Assembly: GCA_903919625.1 (NCBI GenBank)
Contig: CAIXIZ010000293.1
Coordinates: 1 to 5,504 of the forward strand
Source: an uncultured Verrucomicrobiota bacterium
GTDB taxonomy: Bacteria > Verrucomicrobiota > Verrucomicrobiia > Opitutales > Opitutaceae
Direction of reading: 5' to 3'
Length of the DNA: 5,504 nt
Part shown: positions 1 through 5,504 of the stretch, in pieces
Layout of the letters: the number at the start of each line of letters is the position of its first letter
Position numbering within the stretch: the first letter of the stretch is position 1
The notes under the pieces: generated by a model
Databases searched by the model: none
What the model saw: only the letters and a program-made list of their open reading frames with translations
Told to the model about the DNA's origin: nothing
Program-made: the position numbers and the translations under genes

Positions 1-114
1 CACTCCCTGGCGCAAGAGCACGGTGGCGAGCACCGGACTGACACCGGCGGCCAGGGCGAGCGTAGCCACCCTATCCGGGGCAGGCGGTGTATGAATCCAG
101 CGCATGTCGGGCAT
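1..114 (-). CDS. recJ: Single-stranded-DNA-specific exonuclease RecJ, N-terminal fragment (cut by window edge)
   Basis: The minus strand encodes 38 residues from an ATG at 114 to the window edge, starting MPDMRWIHTPPAPDRVATLA and ending in PVLATVLLRQGV. RecJ proteins typically begin with a short Met-x-Trp segment, then a helix and a 'spla..lL..RGi' motif, and this fragment matches that pattern. RecJ is a 5'-3' exonuclease on single-stranded DNA, active in recombinational and mismatch repair in the cytoplasm. Its DHH catalytic motifs would lie outside the window, so the identity rests on the N-terminal pattern and on position: recJ directly follows secDF in several bacterial phyla. The frame is open upstream only to a TGA at 166-168. 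A second in-frame ATG at 105 (giving MRWIHT...) is an equally possible start, and no Shine-Dalgarno sequence supports either. The spacer from the secDF stop is 69 nt and holds a strong palindrome. Confidence 0.62.
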   Translation of the reverse strand, partial: MPDMRWIHTPPAPDRVATLALAAGVSPVLATVLLRQGV

Positions 115-122
115 TCGGGACG

Positions 123-144
123 GGCGCGTTGCCGGCAACGCGCC
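123..144 (-). repeat. Perfect 22-bp palindrome between secDF and recJ (possible hairpin, terminator or operator)
   Basis: The 11-nt arm GGCGCGTTGCC is followed directly by its exact reverse complement GGCAACGCGCC. As RNA this could fold into a 9-bp stem with a CCGG tetraloop. It lies 39 nt past the secDF stop and ends 8 nt before the putative recJ ATG. No T-rich run follows on the minus strand, so it is not a classical intrinsic terminator. It could attenuate transcription, mask the recJ start region, stabilise the secDF 3' end, or bind a dimeric protein. The symmetry is seen directly; the function is inferred. Confidence 0.7.
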
Positions 145-183
145 GCCGGGGGAAGCGCGCCGAGGTCAACGCACTCCCGCGGC

Positions 184-2793
184 TTACTCCGAGGCCTTGC
201 TGGCGCCGTCCCAGGAGTATTTCGGAGCGACGTCGTGATGGGACTCGACATGCTTCCGGTCACCCTTGTGCCACCAGTAAAACACCTGGGCGGCGACGAA
301 GATGGCCGAGAAGGTCGAGGTCACAATGCCCACGAGAAAGGTGAACGCGATGTCGTGCAGCACCCCGCCACCGAAAATAAACAGCGCGAGGGCGGCGAGA
401 AAGGTCGTCGTGGCCGTCTTGATCGTGCGGGCAAACACCTTGCGGATGGCGTCATTGATCACGTCCCGGAGCTTGCCATTGGGATTCAGCTTCAGCTCCT
501 CCCTGATCCGGTCAAAGACGACGACGGTCTCGTTGATGGAATAGCCGGCGATACAGAGGATGGCCGCGACCATCGGGGCGTTGAACTGGTGCCCGGTGAG
601 CACAAAGACCCCGATCGTCATCAGGATGTCGTGCAGGGTCGAGACCATGGCGCCGATCCCAAACCCAAACTCAAATCGGAACGCAATATAGAGCAGAATG
701 ACGGCCATCGAGATGCCGACGGCCTCGACCGCATTCCAGAGGATTTCCGAGCCGATGGTCTTGCCGATCTGGCTCGGGCTGATGCTTTTTTCATCCAGGC
801 CGGCGGCCGGGAAGGCTTTCCGGATCGCGGCGAGCACCGTCTCGGCCTTGCCTTCGGGCATGTCGATTTTGAGGGTCTCCTTGCCGCCGCCCATCGGGCT
901 GGCCGTGGTGACCCCGAGATCCGTGATGCCGGCCACCCGGGCCGCGTCCCGGATTTCGGCCGCGGCCGGCGGTCGGGCAAAGGTCAGGGTGAGCTCGTCG
1001 CCCCCTTTGAAATCCCGGCCGAAAATGGCGCTGCCCTGGGAAAGCACATAGACCAGGCCGATCACGACCAGCAGGCCGGAGGCGATGAAGGCGGGCTTGC
1101 CGTAGCGGACGAAGTCGAGGCGGGCGTCCTTGAGCAGCGGCCGCATGAGGATTTTTTTGATCAGGCCGGACTCGATGGCCAGCTCCATCAGCAAATGGCC
1201 GGTGATCAGCACCGAAAACAACGTTGCGAGCACGCCGATGGCGAGGGTGACGCCGAAGCCCTTGATCGGGCCGGTGCCGAACTTGATCATCACGGCGCAG
1301 ATGATGAGCTGCACCAAGTGGGCGTCCAGGATGGTGGTGAGGGCCTTGAGAAAGCCGCTCTGGTTGGAGGTGGCGAGAGATTTGCCCACCGCCAGTTCCT
1401 CCCGCATGCGCTCAAAAATCAGGATGTTGGCGTCCACGGCCATGCCGATGGTGAGGACGATGCCGGCGAGGCCGGGCAGGGTCATGGTGGCCCCGAGGTT
1501 GGCCATCACGCCGAGAATGATGAGAATGTTCACCACCAGGCTGAGCACCGCGATGATCCCGCCGGTCGTGTAGACGATGAACATGAACGCCGCCACGAGC
1601 GCGACCGCGATGCCGGTGGCGCGACGGCCGCTGTCGATGGCGTCCTGGGCCAGGGAGGGGCCGACCGCCGTCTGGTCGAGCACCTTCAATTCGGCATCGA
1701 GGGGGTTGTTGAGGACGCTCTTCAGCTCAAACGCCTCGCGCTGGTCAAACCGGCCGCTGATCGAGGCGTTGCCGCCGGTGATGGGGCCGCGGATGACCGG
1801 CGCGGAGTTGAGCTTGCCATCAAGGATGATCGCGAGCTCGCGATTGACATTGTTCGTGGTCAGGGCGGCGAAATCCCTGGCCCCTGTGGAGTTGAATTTG
1901 AGGCTCACCTCAAAGCCGTTGAGCTGGTTGGAAACCACATAGGCCTGGTCGATGTTTTCCCCGGTCATGGCGGGGTGGTCCTCGACGATGTAGTAGGTGG
2001 GGGGGCCATTGCCGTTGTCGTCTTCGTGTTCAAACACCACATAGCCGGGCGGCACGTCGAACTCGGCGGGCGGGCGGGCCTGGGCATTGGGGAAATTTTT
2101 GTGCACGAGGCGGAACTCGAGGCGGGCGGGCTTGATGACCGTGGCGATGAGGTCGGGGTTGTCGTTCATCGAGACGCCGGCGAGCTGCACCTCGATGCGG
2201 TTGCCGCCGACCTCGCGGATGAGCGGTTCGGCGACCCCCAGGCTGTCAATGCGGTTGCCGATGATCTCCTTGGCCTTGTTCAGCGTTTCCGTGCTGGCCG
2301 CACCGGTCGCGCCGGCCTTGCCCTGCACCTGCAGCGTGACGGCGACGCCGCCGGCGAGATCGAGGCCAAACTGGATGCGGCCCTTGGACTGACGCTGCAG
2401 TTCACCGAGCAGCAGGCTGTTCCGCTTGTCGATATTTTTGAGCGTGGAACCGAGGTCGAGATTTGGAAAGAACGGCGAAAGGTCGATCTGGTGTTCATGG
2501 CCCAGCTGGCGCAGGGCGGCGGTCACATTGGGCGTGGCCTTGGGGTCGGCTTTGACGCGGTCGCGGGCCTGCTGGAGCAGGGTGGCGAAGGTGATCCGGT
2601 CGGTCGCGGTGGCGGCGGGCGCGATGCCGGGCAGGGCCGGGGTGAGGATGAGTTCACGCGGGCTGGCGTGGGCGAGGAGAAAGTCGCCGAAATCGGGTGC
2701 GTCACTGAGCGGATAAAGCTCCAGGGCGGCCCAGAGCATCAGGGCAAGGGTAAGGACGATTTTCCAGGTGTTGCGTTTGAACAGTTCGGACAT
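184..2793 (-). CDS. secDF: Fused protein translocase subunit SecDF
   Basis: This 869-residue protein joins SecD and SecF in one chain. SecDF is an inner-membrane RND-type accessory of the SecYEG translocon that uses the proton motive force to complete export. Visible in order: TM1 (about 11-28); a long extracytoplasmic part with the SecD motif GLDLAGG (143-149) and the P1 head (about 280-372); GPSLAQDAIDSG (378-389); five TM segments within about 391-540, including TM4 with VDANILIFER (453-462); TM7 (about 566-585); the SecF motif GRDFKGG (592-598); and five final TM segments between about 684 and 838. D454 and R789 match the family's conserved functional Asp and Arg. The third charged position, usually Asp in a 'SINDT' context, is Glu here (E755 in YSINETVVVFDR). 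About 110 residues separate TM1 from GLDLAGG, far more than in short SecD proteins. The cytoplasmic tail (842-869) is polar and His-containing. The ATG at 2793 gives a complete N-terminus but has no clear Shine-Dalgarno sequence. The gene lies 78 nt downstream of yajC, probably in one operon. Confidence 0.97.
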   Translation of the reverse strand: MSELFKRNTWKIVLTLALMLWAALELYPLSDAPDFGDFLLAHASPRELILTPALPGIAPAATATDRITFATLLQQARDRVKADPKATPNVTAALRQLGHEHQIDLSPFFPNLDLGSTLKNIDKRNSLLLGELQRQSKGRIQFGLDLAGGVAVTLQVQGKAGATGAASTETLNKAKEIIGNRIDSLGVAEPLIREVGGNRIEVQLAGVSMNDNPDLIATVIKPARLEFRLVHKNFPNAQARPPAEFDVPPGYVVFEHEDDNGNGPPTYYIVEDHPAMTGENIDQAYVVSNQLNGFEVSLKFNSTGARDFAALTTNNVNRELAIILDGKLNSAPVIRGPITGGNASISGRFDQREAFELKSVLNNPLDAELKVLDQTAVGPSLAQDAIDSGRRATGIAVALVAAFMFIVYTTGGIIAVLSLVVNILIILGVMANLGATMTLPGLAGIVLTIGMAVDANILIFERMREELAVGKSLATSNQSGFLKALTTILDAHLVQLIICAVMIKFGTGPIKGFGVTLAIGVLATLFSVLITGHLLMELAIESGLIKKILMRPLLKDARLDFVRYGKPAFIASGLLVVIGLVYVLSQGSAIFGRDFKGGDELTLTFARPPAAAEIRDAARVAGITDLGVTTASPMGGGKETLKIDMPEGKAETVLAAIRKAFPAAGLDEKSISPSQIGKTIGSEILWNAVEAVGISMAVILLYIAFRFEFGFGIGAMVSTLHDILMTIGVFVLTGHQFNAPMVAAILCIAGYSINETVVVFDRIREELKLNPNGKLRDVINDAIRKVFARTIKTATTTFLAALALFIFGGGVLHDIAFTFLVGIVTSTFSAIFVAAQVFYWWHKGDRKHVESHHDVAPKYSWDGASKASE

Positions 2794-2836
2794 GGGTGGT
2801 GTTGGTTAAATGATCGGACCGCCGGGCGCGGCGGAG

Positions 2837-2866
2837 GCCGGCGGCACCGGGCGGTGGGGCGCCGGC
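2837..2866 (-). repeat. GC-rich inverted repeat in the yajC-secDF spacer (hairpin)
   Basis: On the minus strand, GCCGGCG (2866-2860) can pair with CGCCGGC (2843-2837). Inside this, CACC (2856-2853) pairs with GGTG (2848-2845) around a GCCC loop, with 3 and 1 unpaired bases between the two stems. The structure starts 5 nt after the yajC stop and ends 43 nt before the secDF ATG. No T-run follows, so full termination is unlikely, and secDF has no other obvious promoter. Partial attenuation or an mRNA-processing or stability role is possible. In such GC-rich DNA, chance folding is a real alternative. Confidence 0.45.
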
Positions 2867-2871
2867 GGGGG

Positions 2872-3216
2872 TTATTTCGAATCGGCCCCGGCCTTGCGGA
2901 CGACCGAGTGGACAAAGCCCTTGGCGAGGTCGACTTTGGTGCCATCGGCGATCCGGAGGGAAAAACGGTCGTCCTTCACGTTGGTGATGACGCCGTAGAT
3001 GCCGCCGGTGGTGACGATCTCATCTCCCGTCTGGAGGGCGGCGAGCATTTTCGTCTGCTCCTTTTGCTTCTTCATCTGGGGCGCAAAAAAAAGAAAATAG
3101 AAGGACGCGGCGATCAGCAGCGGGAACAGCAGGCCAATGGTTCCGCCACCGGCGGGCGCGGCGGCGGCGGGAGCGGCGGCTTGGGCGAGAAAAAGGCTGG
3201 CGGCAGAATGGGCCAT
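2872..3216 (-). CDS. yajC: Preprotein translocase subunit YajC
   Basis: This 114-residue protein has the YajC layout. A short Ala/Pro/Gly-rich N-terminus is followed by one membrane segment (about 27-45, IGLLFPLLIAASFYFLFF), then the basic stretch APQMKKQKEQ (45-54), and a small cytoplasmic domain with GDEIVTTGGIYG (64-75) and a 'DGTKVDL' strand (91-97). YajC is a small inner-membrane protein that associates with SecDF and SecYEG; its exact role in export is still modest and unclear. I chose the ATG at 3216 because it gives the family's usual length of about 110 residues. The frame stays open to an ATG at 3264, but the added 16 residues (MSACFFFQNPQHAIPN) do not resemble YajC. No Shine-Dalgarno sequence is seen. 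It is the first gene of the minus-strand cluster and is divergent from speA. In many bacteria tgt precedes yajC; here it does not. Confidence 0.95.
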   Translation of the reverse strand: MAHSAASLFLAQAAAPAAAAPAGGGTIGLLFPLLIAASFYFLFFAPQMKKQKEQTKMLAALQTGDEIVTTGGIYGVITNVKDDRFSLRIADGTKVDLAKGFVHSVVRKAGADSK

Positions 3217-3326
3217 ATTCGGGATTGCGTGTTGAGGGTTTTGAAAAAAGAAACAGGCACTCAACCCAAGCCCCCCCGGTCAACGCAAGCCTTAACCCAA
3301 GCCGTCCCTGCCGTCAGCCTCCCGCT
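3217..3326. promoter_or_regulatory. Divergent intergenic region between yajC and speA, presumed to hold both promoters
   Basis: This 110-nt stretch separates the two divergent start codons, so promoters for yajC-secDF (minus) and speA (plus) should lie here or overlap the gene starts. A TTGAAA at 3241-3246 (plus) and a TTGACC at 3283-3278 (minus) resemble -35 elements, but neither has a convincing -10 box at 16-18 nt, so I do not call exact promoters. The region contrasts with its surroundings by an A-rich run (3244-3253), a C-run (3271-3277) and three short direct repeats. The assignment comes from gene arrangement. Confidence 0.5.
3262..3303 (+). repeat. Three imperfect 11-nt direct repeats upstream of speA
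   Basis: CAACCCAAGCC (3262-3272), CAACGCAAGCC (3281-3291) and TAACCCAAGCC (3293-3303) share the consensus YAACSCAAGCC. Start-to-start distances are 19 and 12 nt, so the copies are not on one helical face with strict 10-11 nt phasing. The last copy ends 23 nt before the speA TTG. They could be binding sites for a regulator of speA or the divergent yajC operon, part of a leader RNA, or a chance or slippage product. The repeats are seen directly; the role is unknown. Confidence 0.55.
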
Positions 3327-5270
3327 TTGAAAAACAAATCTGCCTCCTCCTGGTCCGCCGCCCAGTCTGAAGACCTCTATGGTTTCAAGCGCTGGGGTGC
3401 AGGGCATTTCGGCGTGGACGCCGGTGGTTTCGTCAACGTCCAGCCGCTGGCCGATGGCCGTGCCATCCGCCTGATGGACGTGGTGCACGAGGCGACCGGG
3501 ATGGGCCTGAAGGCTCCGCTGGTCATCCGGTTTCAGGATTTGCTCCGGCACCGGGTGGTGCAGCTCAACGAGGTGTTTCTCAAGGCCATCAAGGAGGAGG
3601 GCTACAAGGGGGGCTACCGCGGGGTGTTCCCCATCAAGGTCAACCAGCTCCGCGAGGTCGTGGAGGAGGTCATCGCTTCCGGGAAAGATTATCATTATGG
3701 CCTGGAGGCCGGTTCGAAGCCGGAGCTCATGATCGCCCTCGCCATGCATGAGGGCGGCCAGCGGCTCATCATCTGCAACGGCTACAAGGACCACGACTAT
3801 ATCCGGCTGGCGCTCCTGGGCCGCAAGCTCGGCAAGAAAATCGTCCTGGTCGTCGAGCAGCTCTCCGAGCTCGATGAGATCATCCGCCTCGCGGAGGAGA
3901 CCGGGGTGAAGCCGCTGATCGGGCTGCGGGCCAAGCTGCAGACCCGCGGCGAAGGCAAATGGGCCACCTCCACCGGGGACAACGCCAAGTTTGGTCTCAA
4001 CACCGCCGAAATCCTGTTCGCCGTCGAGAAGCTCCGGCATGCCCGTCTCAAGTCGGCGCTGCGTCTCGTGCATTTTCACATCGGCTCGCAGGTGCCCAAC
4101 ATCCTGACGATCAAGAACGCCGTGGTCGAGGCCGCCCGGTTTTACTGCCAGCTGGCCCAGATGGGCTTCCCCATGGGCTACCTGGATGTCGGCGGCGGCC
4201 TTGGCATCGATTACGACGGCTCGCGCACCAATTTCGAATCGTCGACCAACTACTCCATGGACGAGTACGCCCGCGATGTCGTCCATAACATCAAGGAGAT
4301 CTGTGTCAGCGCGGGCGTACCGGTGCCCGACATTGTCAGCGAGTCCGGCCGGGCGGTCGTCGCCCCGCATTCGATGCTCGTGGTCGAGGTCTTCGAGCGC
4401 ATCAACAAGCGCGAGTCGCTGGGCCAGCAGCACCGCCCGCGGGAGAAGCACAAGGTGGTCACCGATCTGGAGACCATGCTGAAAAACAAGCCCAAGCTCG
4501 GCCGGCTGGAGCGGTATCATGACGCGGTGCAGAAAAAGGAGGAGGCGTTTTCCCTGTTCAACCTCGGCTACCTCGACCTGGAGAACCGCGCCGCGGCCGA
4601 GCAGATATTTTGGCAGATCTGTGAGGAAATCGGACGCGAGACGGACCGCACCGGCTACGTTCCGGAGGAGCTCCGCGACCTGAAAAAACTTCTGGCCGAC
4701 CAGTACGTCGGCAACTTTTCCGTCTTCCAGTCGCTTCTCGACCACTGGGCGCTCAAGCAGCTGTTTCCCATTGCCCCGCTGCACCGCCTCCGGGAGAGGC
4801 CGACCATCAATGCCACCCTGGCGGACATCACCTGTGACTCCGACGGCAAGATCTCCTCGTTCATCGATCTGCAGGATGTGAAGGATTACATCACCCTCCA
4901 CCCGCTGAACAACAAGCCCTACTACCTGGGCATATTCCTGACGGGCGCCTATCAGGACATCATGGGTGACCTCCACAATCTCTTTGGCCGGGTCAACGAG
5001 GTGCACGTTTTCCTGGAGGACGACGAGCCCAACGGCTTCTATGTCGAGGAAACGATCCCCGGCAGCCTCATGGCCGATGTGATCGAGGGCGTGCAATACC
5101 AGTGGGAGGAGCTTTGCCGGCGCATGAAGCAGCAGATCGACCATGCGACCAAAAAAGACCTCGTGAAACCCCGCGAGGGGATGCGTTTGCTGGAGTTCTA
5201 TGAGACCCAGATGCGCGCCAAAACCTACCTCAACATCGAGCGCAACGGCGGACGGAAGAAGAAAACCTGA
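3327..5270 (+). CDS. speA: Biosynthetic arginine decarboxylase (SpeA), PLP-dependent
   Basis: This 647-residue enzyme decarboxylates L-arginine to agmatine, the first step of the agmatine route to putrescine and higher polyamines. It is a fold III (alanine racemase-like) enzyme of the same family as E. coli SpeA, which is about 658 residues. The TIM barrel carries the PLP lysine in FPIKVNQ (K104), LEAGSK, CNGYKD, HFHIGSQ (249-255), the phosphate-binding GGGLGIDYDG (289-298) and SESGRAV. A helical insert follows (about 400-490, ending near NFSVFQSLLDHWALKQLFP). The C-terminal beta domain has the catalytic cysteine in DITCDSDG (C503), then GAYQD (540-544) and HNLFG (550-554). The tail is basic (GGRKKKT). 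The start is uncertain: I chose the TTG at 3327 because it keeps the conserved N-terminal FGVDAGGFVNVQP segment, while the next ATG (3474) would remove it. The frame is open upstream to a TTG at 3225, but those residues look noncoding. No Shine-Dalgarno sequence is seen. It appears monocistronic, with a minus-strand gene converging 39 nt downstream. Confidence 0.96.
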   Translation: MKNKSASSWSAAQSEDLYGFKRWGAGHFGVDAGGFVNVQPLADGRAIRLMDVVHEATGMGLKAPLVIRFQDLLRHRVVQLNEVFLKAIKEEGYKGGYRGVFPIKVNQLREVVEEVIASGKDYHYGLEAGSKPELMIALAMHEGGQRLIICNGYKDHDYIRLALLGRKLGKKIVLVVEQLSELDEIIRLAEETGVKPLIGLRAKLQTRGEGKWATSTGDNAKFGLNTAEILFAVEKLRHARLKSALRLVHFHIGSQVPNILTIKNAVVEAARFYCQLAQMGFPMGYLDVGGGLGIDYDGSRTNFESSTNYSMDEYARDVVHNIKEICVSAGVPVPDIVSESGRAVVAPHSMLVVEVFERINKRESLGQQHRPREKHKVVTDLETMLKNKPKLGRLERYHDAVQKKEEAFSLFNLGYLDLENRAAAEQIFWQICEEIGRETDRTGYVPEELRDLKKLLADQYVGNFSVFQSLLDHWALKQLFPIAPLHRLRERPTINATLADITCDSDGKISSFIDLQDVKDYITLHPLNNKPYYLGIFLTGAYQDIMGDLHNLFGRVNEVHVFLEDDEPNGFYVEETIPGSLMADVIEGVQYQWEELCRRMKQQIDHATKKDLVKPREGMRLLEFYETQMRAKTYLNIERNGGRKKKT

Positions 5271-5309
5271 CGCGCCTCCGGCTGGTTCGGCCCCGGCTGG
5301 GCGGCCCGT

Positions 5310-5504
5310 TCAGGTATTTCCCGGTGCCGGTGGATCATCTGGGGCGTTGCCCTTGGGGAAATTGAACTTAACGCCCGAATAAATGGTGCCGCGCACGGCT
5401 ATGCTCTTGAGTTCAGCATCAAATTCTCCTGCGGTTTTGAGCCAGTCCGCCTGGGCTTCATATTGCGAGGTGTCGGTCAGCGTTTCGCCCGTGGCAAGAT
5501 TGGC
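5310..5504 (-). CDS. C-terminal fragment of an unidentified protein, possibly FapA/DUF342-like (cut by window edge)
   Basis: The minus strand is open from the window edge to a TGA at 5312-5310, giving 64 residues. The fragment has a helical, charged stretch (QYEAQADWLKTAGEFDAELK), then a beta-like segment IAVRGTIYSGVKFNF, then a Pro/Gly/Asp-rich tail ending PPAPGNT. A helix followed by 'v.GtiypGvki.i' recalls the C-terminus of FapA (DUF342) polymer-like proteins. A final beta strand of some other envelope protein is an alternative. Two things support a real gene: a stop-free frame with balanced, sensible composition, and lower GC than its neighbours in codons such as AAT, ATT and GAA. The start and most of the protein lie outside the window, so the family is only a suggestion. 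Confidence 0.55.
   Translation of the reverse strand, partial: ANLATGETLTDTSQYEAQADWLKTAGEFDAELKSIAVRGTIYSGVKFNFPKGNAPDDPPAPGNT

Noticed and set aside
3217..3264. Longer yajC start (ATG at 3264), adding 16 residues
   Set aside because: The added residues do not resemble YajC, and the ATG at 3216 gives the normal family length and N-terminus.
3241..3283. Sigma-70-like -35 boxes TTGAAA (plus) and TTGACC (minus) in the divergent region
   Set aside because: Neither has a credible -10 element at normal spacing, so exact promoters cannot be called from sequence alone.
3225..3326. Longer speA reading frame from a TTG at 3225
   Set aside because: The added 34 residues are Pro/Arg/Gln-rich, unlike SpeA N-termini, and cover the direct-repeat region, which fits noncoding regulatory DNA better.
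91..3330. A 1079-codon open frame on the plus strand, antisense to yajC and secDF
   Set aside because: Its first codon position pairs with the third position of the real genes, so it stays open simply because the sense genes avoid TTA, CTA and TCA codons, as GC-rich genes do. Its translation is rich in Gly, Asp, His and Arg with no recognisable domain, and yajC and secDF happen to share a frame (78-nt spacer).
3261..5144. A 627-codon open frame on the minus strand, antisense to speA
   Set aside because: It has the same frame relation to speA (sense third position against antisense first position) and the same low-complexity shadow composition. SpeA on the other strand has clear catalytic motifs.
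5278..5306. Possible bidirectional terminator between speA and the converging gene: CCGGCTGG direct repeat (5278-5285, 5293-5300) and a weak stem at 5289-5306
   Set aside because: The stem has only 4 plus 2 base pairs with a bulge and is not followed by a T-run on either strand. In GC-rich DNA this is within chance, although some terminator is expected here.

Overview
The window looks like a piece of a GC-rich bacterial chromosome carrying housekeeping genes. On the minus strand lies a protein-export cluster, yajC - secDF, followed by the first 38 codons of what looks like recJ. Divergent from yajC, on the plus strand, is a complete biosynthetic arginine decarboxylase gene, speA. The right edge holds the last 64 codons of an unidentified minus-strand gene that converges on speA. 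No mobile element, CRISPR array, tRNA or rRNA is visible.

Organism: no taxonomic marker is present. A fused SecDF with a long insert after its first membrane segment, a plant/E. coli-type SpeA, high GC and the lack of Shine-Dalgarno sequences before all four visible starts would fit a Verrucomicrobiota-type bacterium (perhaps Opitutaceae) or a relative. This is inference only.

Layout: 1-114 recJ start (minus); 115-183 spacer with a perfect 22-bp palindrome; 184-2793 secDF (minus); 2794-2871 spacer with a GC-rich hairpin; 2872-3216 yajC (minus); 3217-3326 divergent intergenic region with three 11-nt direct repeats; 3327-5270 speA (plus, TTG start); 5271-5309 short convergent spacer; 5310-5504 3' end of a minus-strand gene.

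How the genes work together: YajC and SecDF are accessory inner-membrane parts of the Sec translocon. SecDF uses the proton gradient to pull exported proteins out on the periplasmic side. RecJ, a single-strand DNA exonuclease, is functionally unrelated but is a known neighbour of secDF in several phyla. SpeA makes agmatine from arginine, the first step of one route to putrescine. I see no convincing new system. The best leads are regulatory: strong inverted repeats in both spacers of the yajC-secDF-recJ cluster, a direct-repeat array in the divergent promoter region, and an Asp-to-Glu change at a position linked to proton transport in SecDF.
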